In this document: piece by piece, positions 24,302-32,525 of the stretch
Layout: the number at the start of each line of letters is the position of its first letter
Position numbering within the stretch: the first letter of the stretch is position 1
Assembly (NCBI RefSeq): GCF_032268605.1
Contig: NZ_CP130318.1
Span: 558,001-622,000 of the forward strand
Length of the DNA: 64,000 bases
Origin: Paenibacillus aurantius
GTDB lineage: Bacteria > Bacillota > Bacilli > Paenibacillales > NBRC-103111
Reading direction: 5' to 3'
Notes under the pieces: generated by a model
The model's database searches: none
What the model was told of the DNA's origin: nothing
What the model saw: only the letters and a program-made list of their open reading frames with translations
Translations under genes and position numbers: made by a program

Positions 24302-25453
24302 ATGGTCACCAGGAAGAAACGGTTGGGAATGGCGCTGGCTTCGGTACTCGTCTTGTCGGCGCTTGCCGGATGCGGGGATAAGGCAGTGTCCGGGACGGGA
24401 GGGGACGGCAAGGGCAAGCCGGACGAGATGCAGTTCTATTTTACCGGTTCGCTGAATGTGAAGGAGCTGTGGGAAACGCTGGTGCCGATGTTCGAGAAGG
24501 CCAATCCGAATGTGAAGGTCAAGCTGGTGTATATCGATTCCGGCTCCGGCGGGCAATCCACCTTCGACCGGATCATGGCCGCCAAGCAGGCGGGACAGAA
24601 GTCGGGCAATATCGATCTGTACGAAAGCAGTCTGAGCGACCTGACCAAGGGCATGAAATCCGATTTGTGGGCCTCCTTTGACAATTCCAAAATTCCGAAC
24701 CTGAGCAAGATCGATCCGAACAATCTGAAGAATTTGAACGGCGCCGGCATTCCGTACCGCGCGTCCGCCGTCATTCTGGCTTATAACAGCGCGAAGGTGG
24801 CGACACCGCCGAAGACGGCCGACGAGCTGTACGACTGGATCCGCAAGCATCCGGGACGCTTCGCTTATAACGATCCGGCGACGGGCGGCTCGGGCGACTC
24901 CTTCGTGCAGACGGCTATCTACAACTTCCTGCCGCCGGAGGCAAGCACGAGTCAGGACCCGGCAATCATGAAGCAGTGGGACAAAGGGTTCGCCCTGCTG
25001 AAAGAGCTTCACCCCTACATGTATCAGAAGGGCGTTTACCCGAAGAAAAACCAGGGGACGCTCGATCTTATGGCCAACGGCGAGGTTGACATCATCCCGG
25101 CCTGGTCCGATATGGCGCTGGAGCAGATCAGCAAGAAGGTGCTGCCTGACACGACGAAGCTGACTCAGATCAATCCGTCTTTTACCGGGGGTCCGACGTA
25201 TCTGATGGCGCCTAAGCTGTCCGAGCATCTCGATTCGGTTGCCGCTTTCCTGAACTTCGTCCTCACCCCAGAGGCGCAGACGGTCATCGTGAACAAGATG
25301 TACGGGTATCCGGGCATCAAGTGGTCCGAAATGCCGAAGGAGCTGCAGGATAAATTCAAGGATGTGGCGGGAGGCTACCGGACCTTTAACCTCGGCGATC
25401 TGGGCAAGGAAATCCAGAAGCGCTGGCAGCAGGACGTGGCGGGTGGGCAATGA
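24302..25453 (+). CDS. ABC transporter substrate-binding lipoprotein
   Basis: A 383-residue lipoprotein with signal peptide MVTRKKRLGMALASV and lipobox ALAGCGD. It has a class-II binding-protein fold (NVKELWETLVPMFEKANPNVKVKLVY, TFDRIMAAKQAG, EVDIIPAWSDMALEQ). The general architecture is like the iron/polyamine/phosphonate binding proteins; the ligand is not identifiable. The ATG at 24302 lies 7 nt after AGGAGG; the ATG at 24296 is too close to the site. It overlaps the next permease by 4 nt (ATGA). Confidence 0.9.
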   Translation: MVTRKKRLGMALASVLVLSALAGCGDKAVSGTGGDGKGKPDEMQFYFTGSLNVKELWETLVPMFEKANPNVKVKLVYIDSGSGGQSTFDRIMAAKQAGQKSGNIDLYESSLSDLTKGMKSDLWASFDNSKIPNLSKIDPNNLKNLNGAGIPYRASAVILAYNSAKVATPPKTADELYDWIRKHPGRFAYNDPATGGSGDSFVQTAIYNFLPPEASTSQDPAIMKQWDKGFALLKELHPYMYQKGVYPKKNQGTLDLMANGEVDIIPAWSDMALEQISKKVLPDTTKLTQINPSFTGGPTYLMAPKLSEHLDSVAAFLNFVLTPEAQTVIVNKMYGYPGIKWSEMPKELQDKFKDVAGGYRTFNLGDLGKEIQKRWQQDVAGGQ

Positions 25454-26295
25454 GTAAGGCGGTCAAGCAAGGCATTCTGGGGCTGGCGCTGGTTTTTCCC
25501 GCATTCCTGCTGCTGTGCCTCGTCGTCATCGTTCCGATCCTTCTGGCCATCAACGAGAGCCTGAAGGACGACCAGGGGAATTATTCCCTGCAGAGCTATC
25601 AAACTTTGTTCACCGATAAGGTGATGGCCGGCAACATTTGGTTCACGCTGAAGCTGACGGTCATCTCGGTCGTGCTCGTGCTGCTCATCTCGTATGCGCT
25701 CGCCGTCTACATGCGCTTCAGCGGCGGTCCGATCGTCGCCGGCATCCGCAAGATGTACATGATCCCGATCTTTATTCCATCGGTCATTGCGTCCTACGGG
25801 ATCATTAACATGTACGGCAATCACGGCTGGCTGTCGCGGCTCCTGCTGCCCTTCGGAATCGAGACGATTCCACGCATCATTTTCGATTACAAAGGGATCA
25901 TTCTCGCCAATTTGTGGTTCAACATCCCATTTACCACGATGCTGCTCACCTCCGCCTTGGCGGGTATCCCGAATTCGGTCATCGAGAGCGCCAAGGATGT
26001 GGGGGCGGGCCGGCTGAACATATTCTTTAAGTTGATTGTTCCGCTTTCCTACCGGACGATGCTTGTGGCGGTCACATTCAGCTTCATGGGCATTATCGGC
26101 GGGTTCACGGCACCGTTCTTGATCGGGCCGAACTCGCCGCAGGTGCTCGGTGTGGCGATGCGGCAGGTATTCTCGGTGTACCAGGAGACGCAGCTGGCCA
26201 GCGCGACGGCCGTTTTCATGTTCGTGCTGTGCTCGGTCATGGGCTATTTCTACATTCGGACGATGATTAAGGACGATAAAGCTTCGATGCATTAA
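25450..26295 (+). CDS. ABC transporter permease
   Basis: A 281-residue second permease with about six helices and the EAA loop (VIESAKDVGAGRLNIFFKLIVPLSYR). The start ATG overlaps the stop of the binding-protein gene as ATGA. It pairs with 22400-23224 to form the membrane channel. Confidence 0.9.
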   Translation: MSKAVKQGILGLALVFPAFLLLCLVVIVPILLAINESLKDDQGNYSLQSYQTLFTDKVMAGNIWFTLKLTVISVVLVLLISYALAVYMRFSGGPIVAGIRKMYMIPIFIPSVIASYGIINMYGNHGWLSRLLLPFGIETIPRIIFDYKGIILANLWFNIPFTTMLLTSALAGIPNSVIESAKDVGAGRLNIFFKLIVPLSYRTMLVAVTFSFMGIIGGFTAPFLIGPNSPQVLGVAMRQVFSVYQETQLASATAVFMFVLCSVMGYFYIRTMIKDDKASMH

Positions 26296-26392
26296 GGAAG
26301 GCTTGGGGGCAGGCGATTCCCACCGGATAGAGGGAGGAGCCTGCCCTTCTCAAAAGCATACAGAGAGACCACCGACACGGAGGGAAACGGTT

Positions 26393-27709
26393 ATGAAGCA
26401 GGATATAGCTGAGGCGCAGTCACCCGGCGGAGTGGAACTCAAGGAAGGCCAGGATTGGACGATACCCTTCGAGCTGACGCAAGGAGGGTTTGCCGAGCTG
26501 GAGCTGAACGCCAGGTCGGAAAGCGATTGGCGGGTCACCGATTACGAGTCCGTTGTGGTGCGGATTTGGCTGCAGGAGGAATACAACCAGGACTGCGTGC
26601 TGTTCTACGGCAGCCGACCGCTCGAGTACCGGCGTCTGCTCGGCAGGCTGGAGCCCGGCCGTTACACGCTGCGCTTCGAGTTTCAGCGGGAGCTGTCGTC
26701 GCCGCAGGTGACGCGTGCGTGGATCGATTCGGTCCGGATCGCACTGGTGCCGGGGGAGTCCCCGATGCACGAGATTTACCGGCATGCGCCGGTGCTGTAC
26801 GGCCGGAACGTGTACCACCCGTACGAGAGCCGCTATACCGATACGCCGCTGCTGATGTTCTACTTCACAGAGCCGCTCGCGGACGGCAGGGCGATCGAGT
26901 ACCAAATCATGTTCTCCCATGAGGACGAGGGGACGCCGACGCCGCTGCTCATGAGCAAATGGGGGAGGACGACCGATATCGAATGGGTGTACCGGGTGGA
27001 GCTGAATGAGGCGGGAGAGGTCCGAAAGGCGACTTTCCAGGGTCCTCACCACATGAGGACCGAATTCGCCGGGGGAACCGCGCTGGGCGGGCATCCCGTG
27101 CTGCAGGCGGCGACGACGAACGGCATGGTCGATCATACCGTCACATCCGCGTACCGGTTTCTGTTTCCGCCGGTCTATGCCTGGGACCAGATGAAAGAAC
27201 CGCGCGAGCGGGTGATGGACGCCTTCCCGTTCACGTATCAGGTTACCGCCTGGGAAATGGAGCGGCAGTATCCGGCGGAGAAGCCGACCATCCTCAATAC
27301 GTACCGGCTTGGCGATCTGCGGAACTACCTGTATGTTCAGACGGCCAAAATCACGCAGGATCCGCAGCAGAAGACCTCGATCGATGTGCAGGTGAAGCTG
27401 AAGGACGGCGGCTGGTATTCGAGCAGCTTCGGCGACCTGCGGCAGGGCAATTTCCGCTGCGCGTACGACGGTCCTTACGCCCAATTCTCGACGACGGTCC
27501 GGCTTCCGGAAGGGACGGACTATGAGGATATCGAGGAGATCTGCGCCGTCTGGCTTCCCGGCGGAGAAGAGTCGGTCACCGTGCCGGAGCTTAAGGCCCT
27601 GTTCCTCGATGAGGACTATGCCCCGCTGCCGCCGATCCGTGCGGCAAGGGCGGTGGTGGTGACGAAGGCGGAGCCGAGGCAGACGATGTGGAGGAGGGGA
27701 ACGCCATGA
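26393..27709 (+). CDS. Conserved hypothetical protein of the PHP/ABC operon
   Basis: A 438-residue soluble protein with no signal peptide and no family that I recognise. It is beta-rich with many aromatic residues. Notable stretches are LEPGRYTLRFEFQRELSSPQVTRAWIDSVRIAL (jelly-roll or carbohydrate-binding-like), VYHPYESRYTDTPLLMFY and FSHEDEGTPTPLLMSKWGRTTDIEWVYRVEL. The start is the ATG at 26393 behind CGGAGGGA; the upstream open frame from 26303 lacks a ribosome site. It overlaps the next gene as ATGA. Tight coupling to the PHP hydrolase suggests a role in processing or sensing the imported compound. Confidence 0.75.
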   Translation: MKQDIAEAQSPGGVELKEGQDWTIPFELTQGGFAELELNARSESDWRVTDYESVVVRIWLQEEYNQDCVLFYGSRPLEYRRLLGRLEPGRYTLRFEFQRELSSPQVTRAWIDSVRIALVPGESPMHEIYRHAPVLYGRNVYHPYESRYTDTPLLMFYFTEPLADGRAIEYQIMFSHEDEGTPTPLLMSKWGRTTDIEWVYRVELNEAGEVRKATFQGPHHMRTEFAGGTALGGHPVLQAATTNGMVDHTVTSAYRFLFPPVYAWDQMKEPRERVMDAFPFTYQVTAWEMERQYPAEKPTILNTYRLGDLRNYLYVQTAKITQDPQQKTSIDVQVKLKDGGWYSSSFGDLRQGNFRCAYDGPYAQFSTTVRLPEGTDYEDIEEICAVWLPGGEESVTVPELKALFLDEDYAPLPPIRAARAVVVTKAEPRQTMWRRGTP

Positions 27710-28173
27710 ACACGCTGCTGAAGGCGGAAGGCATGGTTACGCCAAGCTGCTCGAAGAGCCACATCGCCTATACGTTCCACCTGCACCGGGAATGCCGTGA
27801 GCTTCACGTGGCTTTTGCTTACGAGCCGAAGACGCTGGCCGATGAGCAGCTGACGGAAGAGCTGATCCGGGAAGGACTGGGCCGGTACCTTCCTGCCGAA
27901 CGACAGGGAGCCATCGGCGACGGGTGGAAGGAGTACAGCCCCCTTAACAACCTGCTGACCTTGTCGTTCGACGACGAAGACGGGTTCCGGGGCGCCGGAC
28001 ACCGGCATGACCCCGACCAGCACCTGATCATCACCGGGACGGAAGCTTCGCCCGGTCTCGTGCCCGGCGTGTTCCCGAGGGGGCAGGTTACGGTCATGAT
28101 CAATCTGCACTGCGTCGTCACGGAGGAATGCCGGTACCGCCTGCACGTCTGGGAAGGAGGGGATGGCTTATGA
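27706..28173 (+). CDS. Conserved hypothetical protein
   Basis: A 155-residue soluble protein starting at an ATG that overlaps the previous stop (ATGA) with GGAGGGG upstream. It contains CSKSHIAYTFHLHRECRELHVAFAYEPKTL, NNLLTLSFDDEDGFRGAGHRHDPDQHLIITGTEASPGLVPG and MINLHCVVTEECRYRLHVWEGG. The beta-sandwich-like pattern resembles the N-terminal accessory region of some CehA/McbA-type proteins, but I cannot name the family. It overlaps the PHP gene start by 4 nt, so the two are probably stoichiometric partners or a split fusion. Confidence 0.75.
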   Translation: MNTLLKAEGMVTPSCSKSHIAYTFHLHRECRELHVAFAYEPKTLADEQLTEELIREGLGRYLPAERQGAIGDGWKEYSPLNNLLTLSFDDEDGFRGAGHRHDPDQHLIITGTEASPGLVPGVFPRGQVTVMINLHCVVTEECRYRLHVWEGGDGL

Positions 28174-29177
28174 TCCGGTGGCTGCCGGCGGAGCTGCACT
28201 GCCATACGTTCCACAGCGACGGCAAGCAGTCGCTTCTGGAGCTGGCCGAGGCGGCCCGGTCGCTTGGGCTGGAGGCGGTGGCCCTGACCGATCACAATAC
28301 GATGACGGGTCTCACCGGCCGGGAGGAGGTGACGGCCGCCACCGGGGTGGAAGTCATCCCGGGTCTGGAGTGGACGACTTTCTTCGGCCATATGCTGACA
28401 TTGGGCATCACGGAATACGTCGACTGGCGCAACCTCAGTCCGTTCCACATCCATCGCGGCATCGAAGGCGTGCACCGCCAGGGCGGCCTCGTGGGCGTGG
28501 CCCATCCCTTCCGCGTCGGAAGCCCGATGTGTACGGGCTGCTTCTGGGAATTCGAGGTGTCCGACTGGAACGAGGTCGATTACGTCGAGGTCTGGTCGGG
28601 CCTGTTCCCGTCCATCCGCCGCAATAACGCCCGGGCCTTCGCCCTGTGGACGGACCTGCTCAACCGGGGACACCGCATCGCCGCCACCTCGGGGCGGGAT
28701 TGGCACGTGTCCGACCCGGTGCCGGAGCCGGTCTCGGCGACGTACCTGGGCCTCTCGGCCGAGACGCAGGCTTCGGCCGGCTTGGCCGGTGCGGCACTCG
28801 AAGCGCTTCGCCGGGGAAGAGTCGCCGTGTCCATGGGACCGCGGCCGGAGCTCTTCCTCACGACAGCGGAGGGGCACCGCTGCGGTCTCGGGGATGAGGT
28901 GTCCCTGCCCGCCGGCGGGAGGCCGGAGGCCACGGTGACGGCCGGCGTTGATTTCACGGCGCGGGCGGGCCATTGGGAGCTCCCTGGTGGGACACTGCAG
29001 ATGAGGCTGATGAGCAACCGGGGCGAGCTGGCCTCCGTCGCACTTACCCGGGTGCGGCCCCAAGCGGAGCTGACGCTCGATATGAGCGGAGTCGCTTGGC
29101 TGCGGGGCGAGCTGACGGGCGTCTTTTGCGGGGCGCATACGATGATCGGGTTTACGAACCCTGTTTATGTTGACTAG
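28170..29177 (+). CDS. PHP-domain metallohydrolase, CehA/McbA-like
   Basis: A 335-residue protein with a PHP catalytic domain. LHCHTFHSDGKQSL carries the first metal-ligand histidines, ALTDHNTM is the second motif, IPGLEWTTFFGHM the third, GLVGVAHPFR supplies a later histidine and AATSGRDWHV the last. The C-terminal 100 residues are an accessory beta domain (RPELFLTTAEGHRCGLGDEV). CehA/McbA proteins hydrolyse esters or phosphoesters using a trinuclear metal site. As the final gene of the importer operon it probably acts on the imported compound. The ATG overlaps the previous stop as ATGA. Confidence 0.88.
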   Translation: MIRWLPAELHCHTFHSDGKQSLLELAEAARSLGLEAVALTDHNTMTGLTGREEVTAATGVEVIPGLEWTTFFGHMLTLGITEYVDWRNLSPFHIHRGIEGVHRQGGLVGVAHPFRVGSPMCTGCFWEFEVSDWNEVDYVEVWSGLFPSIRRNNARAFALWTDLLNRGHRIAATSGRDWHVSDPVPEPVSATYLGLSAETQASAGLAGAALEALRRGRVAVSMGPRPELFLTTAEGHRCGLGDEVSLPAGGRPEATVTAGVDFTARAGHWELPGGTLQMRLMSNRGELASVALTRVRPQAELTLDMSGVAWLRGELTGVFCGAHTMIGFTNPVYVD

Positions 29178-29237
29178 TGCCTTATCCGCCACATACGGAG
29201 GTTAACTCGCCAATAAAGTTACGGAATAAGGCACTAG
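29174..29237. repeat. Palindromic repeat element, copy 1
   Basis: CTAGTGCCTTATCCG (29174-29188) and CGGAATAAGGCACTAG (29222-29237) are terminal inverted repeats around a 33-bp core with ACGGAGGTTAACTCGCCAATA. The reverse complement of the core matches the element at 32393. It starts inside the stop codon of the PHP gene. Confidence 0.75.
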
Positions 29238-29269
29238 CTTCCGCAAGAGCCTTAGCAAAAGTGGCTGCC

Positions 29270-29299
29270 GGCCCGGGCTGAATCAAGCCCGGGCCTTTC
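29270..29299 (+). terminator. Terminator of the ABC/PHP operon
   Basis: A perfect 10-bp stem GGCCCGGGCT / AGCCCGGGCC with loop GAATCA, followed by a short T stretch. Confidence 0.75.
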
Positions 29300-29420
29300 G
29301 TATGTCCCTGCAGCGGAGCGGGCCGTTTCCATCCTTGGAACGGAAACCGGTTTTTTAGCCGCAGGGGAAGCTCTATGGTGATATACTTTTCCTGGAAGAT
29401 AAGAGGAGAGGGATGTGTCC

Positions 29421-30239
29421 ATGAGAGAGAAGCGGTGGGAAGAGGCGCGGGAAGCAGCGGAGAAAGCGGCGCAGGAAGCCGGCAGACTGGCCAAGGAACG
29501 GTTCAGCGGGGAGTTTCATACCGAGGAAAAGGACGAGCACGGAGATTTGGTGACGGAGGTGGACCGGCTGGCGGATCAGAGGGCAGTCGCCATCCTGAGG
29601 GAGCGCTATCCGGATCACCGGATCATCAGCGAGGAAGGAGGAACGGACGGAGAAGAGCACGTGTACGTATGGCACGTCGATCCGTTGGACGGGACCAACA
29701 ATTATGCGATGGGGCTGCCCTTGTACGGCGTGTCCGTTTCCCTCACCTTCCGGAACCGGCCGGTGGTAGGAGTGGTGTATGATTCCCATCTGGAGATGCT
29801 TTATTCGGCAGCGGACGGGGAAGGGGCCCGGATGGAAGGTAGGCCTATTCACATGAAACCGCCGGGGGAAATGACCCGGGCTACCTTGTCCTGGATACAG
29901 GGACATAAGGTGGCCAAAGCGGACAATGCCTGCAAAAGGCTCCGCCATGGATTGGAAGACCGGGTCAAAAGGGTGCTGCGCGTATGGGCGCCCTCCCTTA
30001 CCTGGGCGATGCTTGCCCGCGGAGACCTGCAGGGGATCGTTCTCTACCAGTCCGAAGGGGAGGACCTGTACGCGGGGATGGTGCTGGCCCGGGAAGCGGG
30101 AGCCGTCATCACGGATTACAGGGGCAACCCGGTGGAGACGCTGGAGCAGCTGGAGCGGGAGCCTTATCTGGTGGCGGCCCATCCAAGGCTGCATCCTTCC
30201 CTCCTTAAGATGGTTCAGGATTGTTTAGGGGAAGACTAA
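29421..30239 (+). CDS. Inositol-monophosphatase-family phosphatase
   Basis: A 272-residue lithium-sensitive-type phosphatase. The metal-site motifs are present: DLVTEVDRLAD, IISEEGG (Glu ligand), WHVDPLDGTNNYAMGLPLYGVSVSL (DPxDGTxN) and a late EGEDLYAGMVLAREAGAVITDYRGNP in place of the usual WDxAAG. The last motif deviates: the normal WD.AAG reads LYAGMVLAREAG, so Asp comes from EGEDLYAG. The substrate could be inositol phosphate, a sugar phosphate or PAP. The ATG at 29421 lies 8 nt after GGAGAGGG; a GTG at 29415 is in frame. Confidence 0.85.
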   Translation: MREKRWEEAREAAEKAAQEAGRLAKERFSGEFHTEEKDEHGDLVTEVDRLADQRAVAILRERYPDHRIISEEGGTDGEEHVYVWHVDPLDGTNNYAMGLPLYGVSVSLTFRNRPVVGVVYDSHLEMLYSAADGEGARMEGRPIHMKPPGEMTRATLSWIQGHKVAKADNACKRLRHGLEDRVKRVLRVWAPSLTWAMLARGDLQGIVLYQSEGEDLYAGMVLAREAGAVITDYRGNPVETLEQLEREPYLVAAHPRLHPSLLKMVQDCLGED

Positions 30240-30270
30240 TGGGGAACGGGGCAGACTTGGACAAAAAGGG

Positions 30271-30331
30271 TTGACAGGAAACCAAAAGGTTTCCTATAAT
30301 CAGAGGTGTGAAAGGAAACCGAAAGGTTTCC
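30271..30331 (+). promoter_or_regulatory. Consensus promoter with twin palindromic operators
   Basis: TTGACA (30271-30276), an 18-nt spacer and TATAAT (30295-30300). The whole spacer is the palindrome GGAAACC-AAAA-GGTTTCC (30277-30294). A second copy, GGAAACC-GAAA-GGTTTCC, is at 30314-30331, centred 37 nt downstream. Occupancy would block polymerase directly. The ArsR protein encoded third in the operon is the likely ligand; this is inference. Confidence 0.85.
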
Positions 30332-30383
30332 AAATGACAGGCGGCCGCTGCCGTTTGATTTTGTCGGGGAAGGACGAGCGAAG

Positions 30384-30764
30384 ATGCAGGAAGAGCTTTT
30401 GAAGAAGCTGAAATACAAGGAAGGAAGGGCCCTTGTCTTGAACGCACCGGAAGGGTACCGCCTTGGGGTGGAGGAAGAAGGTTCTCCGGAAGGAACCTAC
30501 CCCTTCGTTCAGCTGTTCGTTAACGATTCCTCCGAGGTGGAGAAATGGGTTCCCGAAACGGTTCCCTTTCTGGCCGAGGATGCCGTTTTCTGGATTACCT
30601 ATCCGAAGCAGAGCTCTAAGATCAAGACGGATGTCAACCGGGACCGGCTCTGGTCACTTGTAGAGGGAAAGGCTCCCTACCGGCCCGTCAGCAATGTTGC
30701 GGTCGACGACACTTGGTCGGCCCTCCGGTTCCGTCACGTGGACAAAGTCAAGCCTAAGAAGTAA
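30384..30764 (+). CDS. Small conserved protein, DUF3052-like
   Basis: A 126-residue protein with LLKKLKYKEGRALVLNAPEGYRLGV, a Trp/Pro-rich middle, and VFWITYPKQSSKIKTDVNRDRLWSLV followed by RPVSNVAVDDTWSALRFRHVD. This ITYPK...KTDxNRD...DxxWSALRFR pattern resembles proteins labelled DUF3052, from memory. The function is unknown. It is the first gene behind the strong operator-controlled promoter, so it is presumably co-regulated with the SRPBCC and ArsR genes. Confidence 0.78.
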   Translation: MQEELLKKLKYKEGRALVLNAPEGYRLGVEEEGSPEGTYPFVQLFVNDSSEVEKWVPETVPFLAEDAVFWITYPKQSSKIKTDVNRDRLWSLVEGKAPYRPVSNVAVDDTWSALRFRHVDKVKPKK

Positions 30765-30842
30765 CCGCTGCCTGTCCGTTCCGCTGGAAGGCGGCTTCTC
30801 CCGACTTCACCATCAACCCATTAACAGGAGGTTTATCGAATC

Positions 30843-31262
30843 ATGAGCTCAACCAATACGCTGCCCCCCATCCGCCAGACCCTGACCCTGAATGCCCCCA
30901 TCCGCAAGGTATGGGAGGCGGTCGCCACCTCCGAAGGCATCGCCGCCTGGTTCATGCCCAATAATTTCAAGGCGGAGGAAGGCTATGAATTCCATCTGGA
31001 GGCCGGTCCTTTCGGCAAGTCGCCGTGCAAGGTAACCGAGCTGGATCCTCCCAACCGCTTGTCCTTCTCGTGGGGAAAGGACTGGACCTTGACCTTCGAG
31101 CTGAAGGAAGCGGGAGACGCGACTGAATTCACCCTGACCCACTCGGGCTGGAACGCGGAGGGCGTAACCGAATTCGGCCAATCCCACCGGGAAGTCCGGG
31201 AGACGATGGCTCAAGGCTGGGCGGGGCTCGTCAAGAAGCTTTCCGCTTACGTCGAGGCCTAG
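30843..31262 (+). CDS. SRPBCC (AHSA1-like) domain protein
   Basis: A 139-residue Bet v1-fold protein. Family segments are TLTLNAPIRKVWEAVATSEGIAAWFMPNNF, LDPPNRLSFSWGKDWTLTFELKE and TEFTLTHSGW, then MAQGWAGLVKKLSAYVE. The ATG at 30843 has ACAGGAGG upstream. It is followed after one base by the ArsR gene. It probably binds a small hydrophobic ligand or assists a partner; no substrate can be assigned. Confidence 0.9.
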   Translation: MSSTNTLPPIRQTLTLNAPIRKVWEAVATSEGIAAWFMPNNFKAEEGYEFHLEAGPFGKSPCKVTELDPPNRLSFSWGKDWTLTFELKEAGDATEFTLTHSGWNAEGVTEFGQSHREVRETMAQGWAGLVKKLSAYVEA

Positions 31263-31263
31263 A

Positions 31264-31659
31264 ATGGCCAGGGCCTCGTCCAAGCCCGATGTGTTCCAGG
31301 CCATTGCGGACCCGACGCGCCGAAGCCTGCTGAAGCTGCTGGACGAAAGGGAGCTGCCCGTTAACGCCATCTCGGGACATTACCCGATGTCCCGTACAGC
31401 CGTCTCCAAGCATCTTCGCATTCTCGCGGACGCCGGACTGGTCAAGGAGAGGAAGGTCGGCCGGGAGACGAGGTACCGGTTCGATCCTGAGCCCCTGCTG
31501 GAGCTGAAGAGGTGGCTCGCTTACTACGAACGGTTCTGGGAAAACCGGCTGTCGGCGCTTAAGCGCTATGTGGAGGAGGACGGGGAGGAAGAATCCGGCT
31601 CGCCGCCTTCCCTAACCCCCCTTGCGGGAGGACAAGAGAAGGAACCTCCGAACCGATAG
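31264..31659 (+). CDS. ArsR-family transcriptional repressor
   Basis: A 131-residue repressor with FQAIADPTRRSLLKLLDERELPVNAISGHYPMSRTAVSKHLRILADAGLVKERKVGRETRYRF, the ArsR winged helix. There are no metal-binding cysteine motifs. The tail RWLAYYERFWENRLSALKRY matches SRPBCC-linked members. The start codon lies one base after the SRPBCC stop. It is the likely repressor of its own operon through the GGAAACC palindromes at 30277 and 30314. Confidence 0.92.
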   Translation: MARASSKPDVFQAIADPTRRSLLKLLDERELPVNAISGHYPMSRTAVSKHLRILADAGLVKERKVGRETRYRFDPEPLLELKRWLAYYERFWENRLSALKRYVEEDGEEESGSPPSLTPLAGGQEKEPPNR

Positions 31660-31814
31660 ACCCGGGCCCTGCCGTCCCGTCGGGCTCCACCGGACCAACA
31701 GCGGTGCCTCCCCCGGAGGAGAGCCGGCGGAAGCCTGCAAAGCCCTCCCGTTCGGCCAACACCGGCCGCGGTCCCTATCCTTCCGCAGGCTGACTCCGGT
31801 TCCTTCCCTCCTAG

Positions 31815-31864
31815 GCGCAGCTCCTTCCTCCGCGTTATGCGGTGGAGGGAGCTGCGCCTTTTTG
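31815..31864. terminator. Strong hairpin terminator of the SRPBCC-ArsR operon
   Basis: GGCGCAGCTCC...TCCGC pairs with GCGGT...GGAGCTGCGCC (31815-31854, small internal mismatches), followed by TTTTT. Position 31660-31955 otherwise holds no gene that I can support. Confidence 0.8.
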
Positions 31865-31955
31865 GACTTGGGGGAAACGGTCCGGCTTTGGGAAGGCGGT
31901 TGCTGCCGTAAGGCGGCCTGTCCCTTTTTGGGCAGGGGCCTTATGGTGCTGGGGC

Positions 31956-32285
31956 CTACTTGAGCAGGGTATAGCCTCCGATAACCGGCAGGGGCTTCTC
32001 GACTCCGTTCGCGGCATTCACGATGCCGAGAACCGCCAGCACGACGCAGAACAGGTTGGCCAAGGGCAGCAGAATCCACCCTACAATGGGGATGATGGTG
32101 AGCACCACATTGGCGATCACGGCGGTCAGGAAGAGAGTCAGCCCCTGGTTGGCGTGGTAGGCGGCGAAGCGGGAATCCTTGGCGGCGATTAAAGGGATAA
32201 AGAAAAGGATGTAGGCCAGAATGGCATACACTTTGTTCTCCTCCACGTCGGGGGACTGCCTCTGCGGCGAAGGGTCTTGCGGCAT
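31956..32285 (-). CDS. DUF4870-type small membrane protein
   Basis: A 109-residue protein with a polar N terminus (MPQDPSPQRQSPDVEENKVYAILAY) and three hydrophobic segments (ILAYILFFIPLIAA, LTLFLTAVIANVVLTIIPIVGWILLPL and FCVVLAVLGIVNAA). AYHANQGLTLFL matches the conserved YHANQG(L/A) of DUF4870 proteins. The ATG at 32285 is set by a minus-strand AGGAGGTG. The function is unknown; the family is probably an integral membrane stress or envelope protein. Confidence 0.85.
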   Translation of the reverse strand: MPQDPSPQRQSPDVEENKVYAILAYILFFIPLIAAKDSRFAAYHANQGLTLFLTAVIANVVLTIIPIVGWILLPLANLFCVVLAVLGIVNAANGVEKPLPVIGGYTLLK

Positions 32286-32392
32286 GAAGATGCACCTCCT
32301 TTGGTCGATGGATAGGTTTTTCCTTATCCTATGAGGGGGGGACACGGCCTATGCCGGAGGGGGAAACATTTTGCCGCGAGTTTCGTACATAC

Positions 32393-32445
32393 CTAGAGTG
32401 CCTTATCCGGTAACTCGGTTGGCGAGAAAACCTCCGTATGCGCAC
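32393..32445. repeat. Palindromic repeat element, copy 2 (partial)
   Basis: CTAGAGTGCCTTATCCGGTAAC and then TTGGCGAG..AACCTCCGTATG match the reverse complement of copy 1 (29174-29237). The right terminal inverted repeat is missing, so it is truncated or diverged. Confidence 0.7.
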
Positions 32446-32525
32446 GAAAATCACAAGGAAAGCAGAGGGGAATCCGAAGGATAACGCCCGGGGGGAAGAT
32501 TCATCAAGGAAAGCAGGGAAAGCGA

